IMG/VR virus record: IMGVR_UViG_3300027631_000120
Coordinates: 1-25,670 of that record
Origin: a virus
Strand: one strand, 5' to 3'
DNA length: 25,670 nt
Every line of letters starts with the position of its first letter. The stretch's first letter is position 1. Both the position numbers and the translations under genes were made by a program. The notes under the pieces were generated by a model. That model made no database searches. It saw only the letters and a program-made list of their open reading frames with translations, and was not told where the DNA came from. This document shows positions 8,425 through 16,258 of the stretch, one piece after another.

Positions 8425-9114
8425 TTATACCCCGAATCTTGAGCGTTGTGCGTTAAAGTTTTGAAGGATTTCGGTTGCGGATAACGATTTATTATAAACT
8501 TGTGCAATTGCTATAGAGCCGTTGAACCCCCAGCCACTTAACAATTGATTACTATTGGCCAGTCCCCCAATTAACAATGGTTGTATGTTAGTAATGTTCT
8601 GTGCCGCACTAGTGATTTGTGTTTGGTAAACTCCGTCAACATATACCGTATCAGATGTGCTAGTATGCACCATAACCGCACAATGCCAACGACCGTCTGT
8701 CCACGCACTGGTTGTTGCTACTTCTCTATTAGTGACTCCATCAAACGAACTCATATATAGATTAGTAGCACTCATAACTAGTACAGATTGTATAAAGCTA
8801 GGTGACGCTGCTCGGAATCCAATCAATCCAGTTGTTTGTGAAACGGAAGTTTTAAACCAACACACATATGTTAAATTTCCAGTACCAACCGTAGGTGTGT
8901 AATTTGTTAATATAAAATCATCTGTGCCATCAAACACAATAGTACCAGCCCTGTCTCCGCTAAAGGTAGGTCCGTTTGTTAATGCCCCTATTATATTATT
9001 TCCACTTAAATCAGTCCACGCGGTTCCTGTTGTTGGATATGATTTAATGTTTGCCGCATCTAATAATAATACCAATCCATCCTCTGATAAATTTGGGCCA
9101 CCACTAACACTCAT
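8425..9114 (-). CDS. LamG/ConA-like lectin-fold virion protein, copy 3 (229 aa)
   Basis: The sequence shows the concanavalin A-like jelly-roll pattern (LamG type): LSEDGLVLLLDAANIKSY near the N-terminus, WTDLSGNN, IVFDGTDDFI, YVCWFKTS, WHCAVMVHTSTSDTVYVDGV, then LLIGG and a C-terminus of AQVYNKSLSATEILQNFNAQ ending RSRFGV. The fold usually binds carbohydrate, so a host-surface binding or decoration role is likely, though no ligand residues can be assigned. It is the most divergent of three paralogues; its N-terminus lacks the PKIVTDG seen in the other two. Its ATG overlaps the stop of the 86-aa gene (TAATG), indicating coupled translation. Confidence 0.85.
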   Translation of the reverse strand: MSVSGGPNLSEDGLVLLLDAANIKSYPTTGTAWTDLSGNNIIGALTNGPTFSGDRAGTIVFDGTDDFILTNYTPTVGTGNLTYVCWFKTSVSQTTGLIGFRAASPSFIQSVLVMSATNLYMSSFDGVTNREVATTSAWTDGRWHCAVMVHTSTSDTVYVDGVYQTQITSAAQNITNIQPLLIGGLANSNQLLSGWGFNGSIAIAQVYNKSLSATEILQNFNAQRSRFGV

Positions 9115-9374
9115 TATATTATCTCGGGTTCAGGGGATACCCATTCCGATGTTTCTAATATACTTAGCATTTCTTCATAGGTATAATAGATACTTTTTGT
9201 TGTTAGATTTTCCACACAACTTGGCACAGTATCATCCCATTTTACAAATGTTTTTGTATTATCAACAGATTTTCGTAATGTATCTGCTGATGTTTCTAAT
9301 ACTTGTGTAAAATCTATTAATGGTATTTCTGATACATCAAATATTACAAATTGTCTATGTTCGTAAGTATGCAT
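9114..9374 (-). CDS. Small protein of unknown function inserted between LamG-like genes (86 aa)
   Basis: The protein starts MHTYEHRQFVIFDVSEI and contains DFTQVLETSADTLRKSVD, TKTFVKWDD, LTTKSIYYTYEEMLSIL and a C-terminus SEWVSPEPEII. It appears to be a compact alpha/beta protein with no signal peptide or membrane segment. The phrase 'VLETSADTLRKSVD-TKTFVKWD' seems to me to belong to a small protein recurring in the fibre regions of environmental T4-like phages, but I know of no function. It begins 3 nt after the second LamG-like gene and overlaps the start of the third, so it may serve one or both lectin-like proteins. Confidence 0.72.
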   Translation of the reverse strand: MHTYEHRQFVIFDVSEIPLIDFTQVLETSADTLRKSVDNTKTFVKWDDTVPSCVENLTTKSIYYTYEEMLSILETSEWVSPEPEII

Positions 9375-9377
9375 GAT

Positions 9378-10088
9378 TTATACCCCAAATCTGCCGCGAG
9401 TGGCGTTAAAGTTTTGAAGGATTTCGTTGGGAGATAGAATTCTGTTATACATGGAAACATTTGCCATAGAAGCAGCAATTATTCCCCAAAAAGTATCCAA
9501 TGAATCAATCAGTCGTATTGGTTGCGAACTTATTGTAATTGTAGAGGGCACTGTTGCCGAGGCAGTAAATACTCCGTTTTGATATATTTTTACATCAGCA
9601 CTACTAGCACCGATATCAACTGTTAATACTGCATGGTGCCATGTATTATCTGCTACTAAATTACCAACTGCCGATGCGGAATTTGAACTACCTTTTGCGG
9701 TAACAAACACCGTGGTCCCACCAGTAAGCCCAAATACATATCCGTTAAACGAACCAATCACATCTGCTTTTCCAAAAAGAATAGATGATATTGAGCCACC
9801 TTGGTTGGTACCCACCCCGTTTCTTTTAAACCACAACAGTACGGTAGTTTTACTTCCTCTTAACGTAGCAGAATCTGCAATTTCTGCATAATTATTTGTT
9901 CCATCAAATACAATAGTTCCGTTATTTGCTGCACTAAAGGAGGGAGTATTTACCAAGGTACAGTTAAAATTATTTCCGCTCAAATCACTCCACGTTGCAC
10001 CAGAACCACCATATGACCGCCGATTTGCCGCATCTAAATATAATACTAATCCATCGGTGACTATTTTTGGAGAATGAATAAATGCCAT
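9378..10088 (-). CDS. LamG/ConA-like lectin-fold virion protein, copy 2 (236 aa)
   Basis: The protein opens with PKIVTDGLVLYLDAANRRSY and continues with GSGATWSDLSGNN, IVFDGTNNYAEI, TVLLWFKRNG, WHHAVLTVDIG, VKIYQNGVF and a C-terminus of NRILSPNEILQNFNATRGRFGV type. These are the strands and turns of a laminin-G-like jelly roll. Its N-terminal 40 residues are close to those of the next copy at 10092-10790, pointing to a recent duplication, while the centres differ. The likely role is glycan binding on the virion surface. It starts 3 nt after the previous gene and ends 3 nt before the 86-aa gene. No enzymatic motif is visible. Confidence 0.87.
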   Translation of the reverse strand: MAFIHSPKIVTDGLVLYLDAANRRSYGGSGATWSDLSGNNFNCTLVNTPSFSAANNGTIVFDGTNNYAEIADSATLRGSKTTVLLWFKRNGVGTNQGGSISSILFGKADVIGSFNGYVFGLTGGTTVFVTAKGSSNSASAVGNLVADNTWHHAVLTVDIGASSADVKIYQNGVFTASATVPSTITISSQPIRLIDSLDTFWGIIAASMANVSMYNRILSPNEILQNFNATRGRFGV

Positions 10089-10091
10089 ATA

Positions 10092-10790
10092 TTATATTCC
10101 AAATCGGTTACGAGTGGCGTTAAAATTTTGAAGAACTTCGTTGGAAGAAAGTGCTTTATTGTATATTTGAACATTTGCAATTTTTCCATTAAATGCTCTG
10201 GTAAAATCTGCGCGGTTTCCTATATTAAAATTTTCACTTAAAAAAGAAATAGGTTGTGGGACCGCGTCTGACGTTACTATACTACCATTTTTATATAAAA
10301 TTGCCGTCGTTGATGTGTGAGTCAATGTTAAATTTGTCCAAGTATTTAGTGATATTATATTTGATATTTGTAATTGGTCCGTTGGTTGATTTCCATTTAC
10401 TAAATATGTAACTCCATTTACAATAGGACCTGCATTATCAAGTAGTAAAGCAAATCCAGCTCCCCCCGAGACTGTCCATTTATTTACAATTCTACCAATA
10501 TTACTTCCACCAAACCCAACTGGATTAATCCACGCATTAATAGTTAATGCGGTTGTTAAATTTAACGTGGACGAATTTCCACAATTTACATTATCATTTG
10601 AGCCATCAAATACAATACTTCCTCCGTTTCCACTATCAAATGTTGGACTATTTTCCAAGGTTCCACTACTATTATTTCCACTTAAATCATTCCATGTTGC
10701 ACCACTACCCGCATAAGATTTACGATTTGCCGCATCTAATGCAAGGACCAATCCATCGGTGACTATTTTGGGACTATATGATGTAGACAT
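10092..10790 (-). CDS. LamG/ConA-like lectin-fold virion protein, copy 1 (232 aa)
   Basis: The architecture matches the next two LamG-like genes: PKIVTDGLVLALDAANRKSY, GSGATWNDLSGNN, IVFDGSNDNVNCG, LTINAWINPVGF, WTNLTLTHTSTTAILYKNG, NIGNRADF and a C-terminal KALSSNEVLQNFNATRNRFG. The strand pattern W-NLTLTH / ILYKNG is the usual LamG signature. Function is inferred as a carbohydrate-binding virion decoration or adhesin. It is the first of the three paralogues in transcription order, one nt after the stop of the 210-aa jelly-roll gene. A region rich in AT codons (TTT, AAT, ATA) contrasts with the C-ending codons frequent in the capsid gene. Confidence 0.87.
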   Translation of the reverse strand: MSTSYSPKIVTDGLVLALDAANRKSYAGSGATWNDLSGNNSSGTLENSPTFDSGNGGSIVFDGSNDNVNCGNSSTLNLTTALTINAWINPVGFGGSNIGRIVNKWTVSGGAGFALLLDNAGPIVNGVTYLVNGNQPTDQLQISNIISLNTWTNLTLTHTSTTAILYKNGSIVTSDAVPQPISFLSENFNIGNRADFTRAFNGKIANVQIYNKALSSNEVLQNFNATRNRFGI

Positions 10791-10791
10791 A

Positions 10792-11424
10792 TTATTGACT
10801 TCCTACGATAAGTTTTCCAACAGGAGTTTGTGAAACAATACATAATGATTTTGCATTCGTGGTGGGTATATCTGCTGCAATAAAGTTATCCATTCGGGTA
10901 CCGCGTATATTAGTCCAGTTATAATACATTCCGGGTTGACCCGTGGGATATGTGGTATCTGTTCTACTATCCACCAATCTTCCATTTTGATATACAGACA
11001 ATCTACTTCCTGACACTGATAATTTGAAAGTATCTCCCGTCACTCCCCCCAAGTTTGGTCCGCCAAGTGAAGTTATTGTACTTCCTGACAATTTTGATAA
11101 TGTGCGACCACCAAATGTTAGCCCGTCAATATGTAAGACATACCCCGTTTTAGTTACGGGGTCAAGACGAACTGCGGGACCGGCTAAATCGGAGGTTTGT
11201 ATGGCTGTATATGTTATTTGTGATTCGTGGTTGGGAGAGAAGGTTGCCACCGAAGGTTTTACTGCATTTGCACTTGGTTCACTATTGCCACCATATACCT
11301 GTTGACTAAATACTCGTAGCGATGTACCTGTTACCGTATCATAATTACTTCCTAACACACCGTCTGCTCTATTAAAATCATCAATAAATACATTGGCAGA
11401 TGCCATACTTGCGGATACTGGCAT
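10792..11424 (-). CDS. ConA-like jelly-roll virion protein (210 aa)
   Basis: Near residue 13 the motif FIDDFNRADGVLGSNYDTV marks a family of beta-jelly-roll proteins found in phages and bacteria. It is followed by TYTAIQTSDLAGPAVRLD, GYVLHIDGL and FKLSVSGSRLSVYQNGRLVDS, the alternating strands of a lectin-like or glucanase-like sandwich, and by MYYNWTNIRGTRMDNF. The last 30 residues form a small extra segment (LCIVSQTPVGKLIVGSQ). It differs from the three LamG-like genes that follow but probably shares their general fold and surface role. It starts one nt after the 738-aa fibre gene stop, so it belongs to the same translational unit. No catalytic residues were identified. Confidence 0.78.
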   Translation of the reverse strand: MPVSASMASANVFIDDFNRADGVLGSNYDTVTGTSLRVFSQQVYGGNSEPSANAVKPSVATFSPNHESQITYTAIQTSDLAGPAVRLDPVTKTGYVLHIDGLTFGGRTLSKLSGSTITSLGGPNLGGVTGDTFKLSVSGSRLSVYQNGRLVDSRTDTTYPTGQPGMYYNWTNIRGTRMDNFIAADIPTTNAKSLCIVSQTPVGKLIVGSQ

Positions 11425-11425
11425 A

Positions 11426-13642
11426 TTACTCCACCGTTATTAATGGAGCAACGTCTTTACGAGTTGCTTGTACATAGTAGAAACAATTGATTGACGTATC
11501 TAATAAATTACTCGTATTGATTGTCACTGAATTATTTTCAATAGATTTTATGTATAGTTTTTGATGTTTTCCGATTGGCGTTAGTTGTACCGTAATACTA
11601 TCTGCATCAACCAACCATTCCCATTCTTCCGGTAGTGTAATAACATTTGCATTAGTTAGTTTACCCCGAACATATACACCATGTTCTTTTCCTTCCAATA
11701 CACCGTAAATAAGTTTCTTGCCCAACAATACTTGATGGTCAATTTTGAAACTCTTGGTGGTTGCTTGTAATCCACCCGCAATAGTTACAGGACCGGTTAC
11801 ATTGATTCCATTACTGCCGGTTACTGTTAACGAGCCAGTAATAACTGCTGCACCAACATATGGGAATGTAGTATTTGGTGCATAGGATGCCGATGTTGCA
11901 AAACTTGCTGTGGTTGCAAATGATGCGGACGCCGGTGTAAAGGTAATTGATGTTGCTGCGCTTGCGGTTGTTGCAAATGACGAACTTGCAATTGGATTGG
12001 AAGAACTAATGTTGGTAGTCCATATGGTTTTAACCCTGTTACTAGACGATCCAATATCCACGGTGTTATTTGCATCGGGTAGGAACGCACGGGTTCCATC
12101 TATGTACCACGCACTACCTTGGTTAACATAGAAGGTTATAGTAGATGCAACTGTGGTTCCAATTTTAAAATCTTGAGTACTAGGAGCGTAGTGTATAAAT
12201 GCAACACCATCAGCAAACTTTAATGAGGGATTGGTTACCGTATTATTGATGAGAACGTCACCATTTCTAACCGCAACGGAACCAGTTACGGTAAGTGATC
12301 CTGTTATAATTGCACTCCCCGTGAATGGGAATATAGGTGTTGATGCTGCATTTAAAGCATAACTTGCGGTGATTGCATTATTAGCCCAACTTCCGGTGCC
12401 AAGTAAAGTACCAGTAAATGATCCACTAAATGAACCAGTGTTAATTTGGGTAGACGAAGAAACTAATCCACTTGGTTTATTAGTTAATGCATCCCACGTA
12501 CTTGCTGCTCCAGAAACATAACTTGCCGTCATTGCAAACGATGCGGTTAAGTTATTAATTATGTTAGGCAGTGTTGCTATACTACCAGAAATATTTAATG
12601 ATCCTGTTAAGGTATGATTATTATTTGCTTCAAGAGTTAATTTTCTAGATAATTCTACATCACTACCACCAGCAAAGAACATAATATGATTATCGGGTGT
12701 TGCATTTCCGATATGCAACATACTGCCGGTGGAATACAAATATGCATCATTGGGACCGCCAATTAATCCAGTAAATTGACTACTGTTAATACCCATGTTA
12801 ATATAATTGGCTGTTTCCGTTCCATTGTCGGCAGTTGCCACGATGTCAGAGGATGCATCTGTGCCGTTAGAATCATTTTTTAAATTAATTTGTGCATATG
12901 AGTTCGTACTAGCCCGTGCATTAATTACATTAAATGATTCTGGAATTGCTTGTACGGCAAGTGCTTCTGGTGCGCCTGATGCGGGGGTAGATGTATTAAT
13001 GCCCACAAATCCTTGTGTGTCAATGAATACACGCGCATTACTGATTGCGCTACCTGCGCCACTGAATAATATAATTCTGCGGTCAACCGAGGTATTTCCA
13101 ATTAGTAAATCACCATCTCCTGCCATATACAAATAGGCATCGTCTGCTCCACCAATAGAATCGCCGCTGCCGGCATATCCCGTCCCATTAATACCCATGT
13201 TAATATAACCAAATAATTCCGTGCCAGAATCCGTGGTGGCAACGATGTCAGAAGATGCACTTGGACCCGTACTGAAGTTCTTAACATTTATTTGGAAATA
13301 GTTGTCGGTGGTGCCGTGTACCGAGACTGCATTGTAAGAATCGGTAACTCCTGCAAATACACCGAATCTATCGGGTGCTTCGGGAGTGTGTTGTGTAGTT
13401 GCTCCTAGTAATAAACTTGAGCCGGTTTGAAATAATAAACTGGATGAGAGCGTTGATGCGCCCGTCCAAAGAGGAATATAATTTTCAGTACCGCCCGTTA
13501 CTTTATTTGTAATTGATGCAGTTCCAAATAACGATCCACTAAACCCAGAAGCGTTTATTGTACCGGTAGCAGTCAACGAACCGGTAAGTTGTGTGCTTCC
13601 TGATACTATTAGTCCTTTGCGTGCAACGAATTCATTAGCCAT
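11426..13642 (-). CDS. Tail-fibre-like structural protein with internal duplication (738 aa)
   Basis: The N-terminus MANEFVARKGLIVSG is shared with the 795-aa fibre and is a good candidate for a common attachment element. Residues about 98-209 and 233-340 are two copies of one module, each with SSDIVAT-(D/N)-GTE, YINMGIN, DAYLY and IGN. GTGSWANNAITASYA and SITFTPASASFATTASFA cassettes follow. The last 111 residues (from TTKSFKIDHQVLLGKKL) contain GVYVRGKL, LPEEWEWLVD, SITVQLTPIG and NCFYYVQATRKDV, a C-terminal domain I associate with phage fibre and structural proteins. Start choice rests on the conserved N-terminus, because no Shine-Dalgarno is seen close to the ATG; two hairpins occupy the leader. 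The protein probably forms a fibre or collar appendage. Confidence 0.85.
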   Translation of the reverse strand: MANEFVARKGLIVSGSTQLTGSLTATGTINASGFSGSLFGTASITNKVTGGTENYIPLWTGASTLSSSLLFQTGSSLLLGATTQHTPEAPDRFGVFAGVTDSYNAVSVHGTTDNYFQINVKNFSTGPSASSDIVATTDSGTELFGYINMGINGTGYAGSGDSIGGADDAYLYMAGDGDLLIGNTSVDRRIILFSGAGSAISNARVFIDTQGFVGINTSTPASGAPEALAVQAIPESFNVINARASTNSYAQINLKNDSNGTDASSDIVATADNGTETANYINMGINSSQFTGLIGGPNDAYLYSTGSMLHIGNATPDNHIMFFAGGSDVELSRKLTLEANNNHTLTGSLNISGSIATLPNIINNLTASFAMTASYVSGAASTWDALTNKPSGLVSSSTQINTGSFSGSFTGTLLGTGSWANNAITASYALNAASTPIFPFTGSAIITGSLTVTGSVAVRNGDVLINNTVTNPSLKFADGVAFIHYAPSTQDFKIGTTVASTITFYVNQGSAWYIDGTRAFLPDANNTVDIGSSSNRVKTIWTTNISSSNPIASSSFATTASAATSITFTPASASFATTASFATSASYAPNTTFPYVGAAVITGSLTVTGSNGINVTGPVTIAGGLQATTKSFKIDHQVLLGKKLIYGVLEGKEHGVYVRGKLTNANVITLPEEWEWLVDADSITVQLTPIGKHQKLYIKSIENNSVTINTSNLLDTSINCFYYVQATRKDVAPLITVE
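12620..13351 (-). repeat. Duplicated module inside the 738-aa fibre gene
   Basis: Two successive protein modules of about 110 residues align by eye: first copy roughly 13351-13016, second roughly 12946-12620. Shared landmarks in order are (Y/F)QI(N)-K-(N/D), SSDIVAT, GTE, YINMGIN, DAYLY, IGN and (I/M)-F-(S/A)G. The linker between them includes VGINTSTP. Confidence 0.7.
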
Positions 13643-13655
13643 GTTATAAACGTAA

Positions 13656-13691
13656 AAGTGTCCAGTGGAGAAAAAACTCCTCTGGACACTT
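13656..13691 (-). terminator. Long hairpin downstream of the 795-aa fibre gene
   Basis: AAGTGTCCAG at 13656-13665 pairs with CTGGACACTT at 13682-13691. An inner GGAG/CTCC stem closes a loop of six T on the transcript, with one T-T mismatch between the stems. On the coding strand the stem is followed by TTTTACG, a short U tract. It lies only 13 nt before the ATG of the 738-aa gene, so it may terminate the upstream transcript or control that gene's leader. Confidence 0.55.
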
Positions 13692-13736
13692 GGGGATGTA
13701 TCTATCTGTTTTAAATTTTTAGATAATTACATCCCC
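13692..13736 (-). other. Second, adjacent hairpin in the same spacer
   Basis: GGGGATGTA at 13692-13700 pairs with TACATCCCC at 13728-13736, extended inward by TATCT/AGATA across a small internal loop. It abuts the hairpin at 13656-13691 with no spacer, so the two make a tandem structured element. The spacer 13643-13773 contains no gene that I can see. Confidence 0.5.
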
Positions 13737-13773
13737 TTCAATATCCAGGGAGTTTACAAATATAACTAGTTGT

Positions 13774-16161
13774 TTAGAGTGCCTGGATTGATGTTTTAAC
13801 GGTCCATGTTCCGGACGGAACACTGAATTTCAATCTGACGTTATTCAAACTGGTGTCTACCACGAAGTTTGCTCCCGTAGTAGTTCCAATATCATTAGTC
13901 GACGTATCGGTGAATTCTATACTACCACCGTTCCATATAGACATAACTGTTCCGGTACGAAGATTACTGCCGTCTGATATTACGTAATTGAAGTGTGCCG
14001 CCACATAACTTCCCGTAGCAATGGTTGCAACAACTTGATTTGTTACTGGTCCAATAATTCCAGTTGCAAGACTTGCAGTATGAAGTATTGTTGCTGCGGT
14101 AAATCCATTCGTAAACGTTAGTTGATCAGTTGTAGTTGAACCTTGTGATGTAACTTCTTGGAGAGTAATATTACGTGTTCCACCAAGTGTTACACCAGTT
14201 CCATTAATTGTAATGTTATTGGATGTAACGTTACCGCCAACGACACTGAAGTTTGTACTGTTGAATGATGCAACACCTTTTGCTGATGTGGTTGCATTAC
14301 TACCACTGATTGTTATAGTTTGACCACTGACGGTTGCTTCTACACCATTGGTGCCAGCAACAGTTAGTCCCTGCGTTTTAAGATTGACAGTATTCTGACC
14401 ACCTTGTGATCCCGTGATACTTAATGTACTAACTACTCCGCTAAGATTACTACCATCGCCGTAGAATCCTACGGATGATGTAATTCCCCCAGTGACATAT
14501 AATCCTGCTTCAATGAACGTCTGCTTAGTGGCAAAGTCAATGTAAATAGAACTAGATGCGGCATTTGTATCAATATGATCATCGCCAGTTGCAACAGGAA
14601 TACGTCCTGATATTAGTCCAACTTCACTGCCCAACGCGCCAGTATTCTTCGGACCAGCAATAATAATTGCACTATTATAATCCGAGCCACTGAGATTTTC
14701 ATAGATAAAGTGATGTGCTAAACTATCCCATAGAATAGATGCAGTTGTTGGTGAAGATGATCCCGAGTCAATGATTGATAATCCACCAAACCGTAGTAGA
14801 TCATTTGTATTAACAATAATCTTATTATCGGAAACATTTAGTTGCGAAGATGTGATATATTGAACAGAGGTTGATACTGCGGTAAGTAAGCCAGTAACGG
14901 TCAAACTACCAGAAATATTCACATCTTTTGCAATTCCAACACCACCTTGTACAATTAATGCACCATCAATAAAACTAGTACTATTTGTGGTATTACTGAT
15001 CGTTTGTACACCCGTAAAGGTGTTAGACCCCGTGGTTGCGATAGTAGCAATACCCGTCGTTTGACGAACGTCTACTTGACCAGAACTACTAATAACATTT
15101 TCTGTATTAAGTTTGTCTTTTACTCGTGAATCTAAGTAGTAAAGTTGTGTTCCTTCTGGAAGATTCGTTGTTGTTGCCGAACCAAGATATGAACCACTAT
15201 GAACATCTGCAGAATTTAGTACGGTGGTAATTTGTGCAGAACTACTAACTACGCTATCGGTATTTAACTTGGCCTTAACACCGGCAGTAAAATGCGCAGA
15301 ACCCGTATCAACCGCTGTTGTTACTGCCGTACTGCCATTAAACGAGGTACCCGTTAAACCATTTCCAAGTGTTAATGCGTTAGTTGTATTTGCGGTTACT
15401 GTGGTTGATCCGCCAAGAGATACGGCTTGATCATTAATGGTAATACTACTATTTACCAATTCACCGGAGAGTACGCCAGTACCGGAATTATAGGTTAGAT
15501 TAATACCTGCCGCACCGGTAGTATCACTTACACTAATAGTTCCCCGTGATCCAGAAATAAAATGCGTAGAACCAGTGTCAAGACTTAATGTTCTTGTTGT
15601 AGTAATATCACCACCGCCGGTCAACCCAGCGCCAGTACTAATTGATACTGTACTATGATCAATGTGTTCGTTTGCTACGAAATTTGTTGTTGCGTCATGA
15701 TCAATTTGCGTAGACGATGATATTAAACCAAATACACCAATTGTAACCTTATTATCGGTTACTGTTGCCGTTACGTTATTACTACCTGAGAACGTTAACG
15801 TATCTGTCGTAAGATTTACTGTGTCTGTTCCCGCAGTTGCTCCGGCAATTGACAGGGTTGATGCAACACCGGTTAGTTGACTACCATCGCCTTTAAACGA
15901 TCCAGTAAACGATCCAGTAAATGGTGCGGACAGATCGGTGAATTGCGCCGAAGAAGAAACGACTGCAGGCTTATTAAGAACATTATTCCATTGAACACTG
16001 TCTGCTGCAATGTCAGTTAGATACTGTCCGCTGCCTCTAAAATTAACTGCTTTAACATCACCGGAGGCAGTTATATCACCAAAAATTGCAGAAGAACCGG
16101 TGACCTTTACACCGTTCTCCAGTACTATTAGTCCCTTACGGGCAATAAATTCGTTCGCCAT
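13774..16161 (-). CDS. Tail-fibre-like structural protein (795 aa)
   Basis: The protein starts MANEFIARKGLIV, the same element as in the 738-aa fibre. Beta-repeat modules follow: SAPFTGSFTGSFKGDGSQL (about 78-95), GAGLTGGGDITTTRTLSLDTGS (about 176-196 in two parts), AKLNTDSVVSSSAQ, YYLDSRVKDKLNTENVISSS and GGVGIAKDVNISGSLTV. The final 85 residues, with RTGTVMSIWNGGSIEFTD and LNNVRLKFSVPSG, match the end of the 235-aa protein encoded just upstream. It is probably a fibre or whisker subunit. GTGGAG lies about 7 nt before the ATG, and a TATTTATA box lies 26 nt before it, so it appears to head its own transcript, closed by the hairpins at 13656-13736. Confidence 0.85.
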   Translation of the reverse strand: MANEFIARKGLIVLENGVKVTGSSAIFGDITASGDVKAVNFRGSGQYLTDIAADSVQWNNVLNKPAVVSSSAQFTDLSAPFTGSFTGSFKGDGSQLTGVASTLSIAGATAGTDTVNLTTDTLTFSGSNNVTATVTDNKVTIGVFGLISSSTQIDHDATTNFVANEHIDHSTVSISTGAGLTGGGDITTTRTLSLDTGSTHFISGSRGTISVSDTTGAAGINLTYNSGTGVLSGELVNSSITINDQAVSLGGSTTVTANTTNALTLGNGLTGTSFNGSTAVTTAVDTGSAHFTAGVKAKLNTDSVVSSSAQITTVLNSADVHSGSYLGSATTTNLPEGTQLYYLDSRVKDKLNTENVISSSGQVDVRQTTGIATIATTGSNTFTGVQTISNTTNSTSFIDGALIVQGGVGIAKDVNISGSLTVTGLLTAVSTSVQYITSSQLNVSDNKIIVNTNDLLRFGGLSIIDSGSSSPTTASILWDSLAHHFIYENLSGSDYNSAIIIAGPKNTGALGSEVGLISGRIPVATGDDHIDTNAASSSIYIDFATKQTFIEAGLYVTGGITSSVGFYGDGSNLSGVVSTLSITGSQGGQNTVNLKTQGLTVAGTNGVEATVSGQTITISGSNATTSAKGVASFNSTNFSVVGGNVTSNNITINGTGVTLGGTRNITLQEVTSQGSTTTDQLTFTNGFTAATILHTASLATGIIGPVTNQVVATIATGSYVAAHFNYVISDGSNLRTGTVMSIWNGGSIEFTDTSTNDIGTTTGANFVVDTSLNNVRLKFSVPSGTWTVKTSIQAL

Positions 16162-16187
16162 GCAGTGTCTCCACTATAGGATTCCTA

Positions 16188-16195
16188 TATAAATA
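16188..16195 (-). promoter_or_regulatory. Putative late promoter box (TATTTATA) for the 795-aa fibre gene
   Basis: The coding strand reads CAAAC-TATTTATA-TAGGA, 26 nt before the ATG. The spacing equals that for the 116-aa and tail tube genes. It follows an AT-rich hairpin at 16230-16258. Confidence 0.5.
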
Positions 16196-16229
16196 GTTTG
16201 ATAAGATTATAAAAATTATGTGTACGTAA

Positions 16230-16258
16230 TAATTGAGATATTTTTCATTTCTCAATTA
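16230..16258 (-). terminator. AT-rich hairpin at the end of the 235-aa gene
   Basis: TAATTGAGA at 16230-16238 pairs with TCTCAATTA at 16250-16258, a perfect 9-bp stem with an 11-nt loop that includes the gene's TAA stop. It is AT-rich and lacks a continuous U tract, so it is a weak terminator candidate. Its place just before a promoter-like box supports the call. Confidence 0.35.

Noticed and set aside
8425-10790. LamG-like genes as targets of a diversity-generating retroelement
   Set aside because: No reverse transcriptase, template repeat or adenine-biased variable region is visible. Divergence among the copies looks like ordinary drift.
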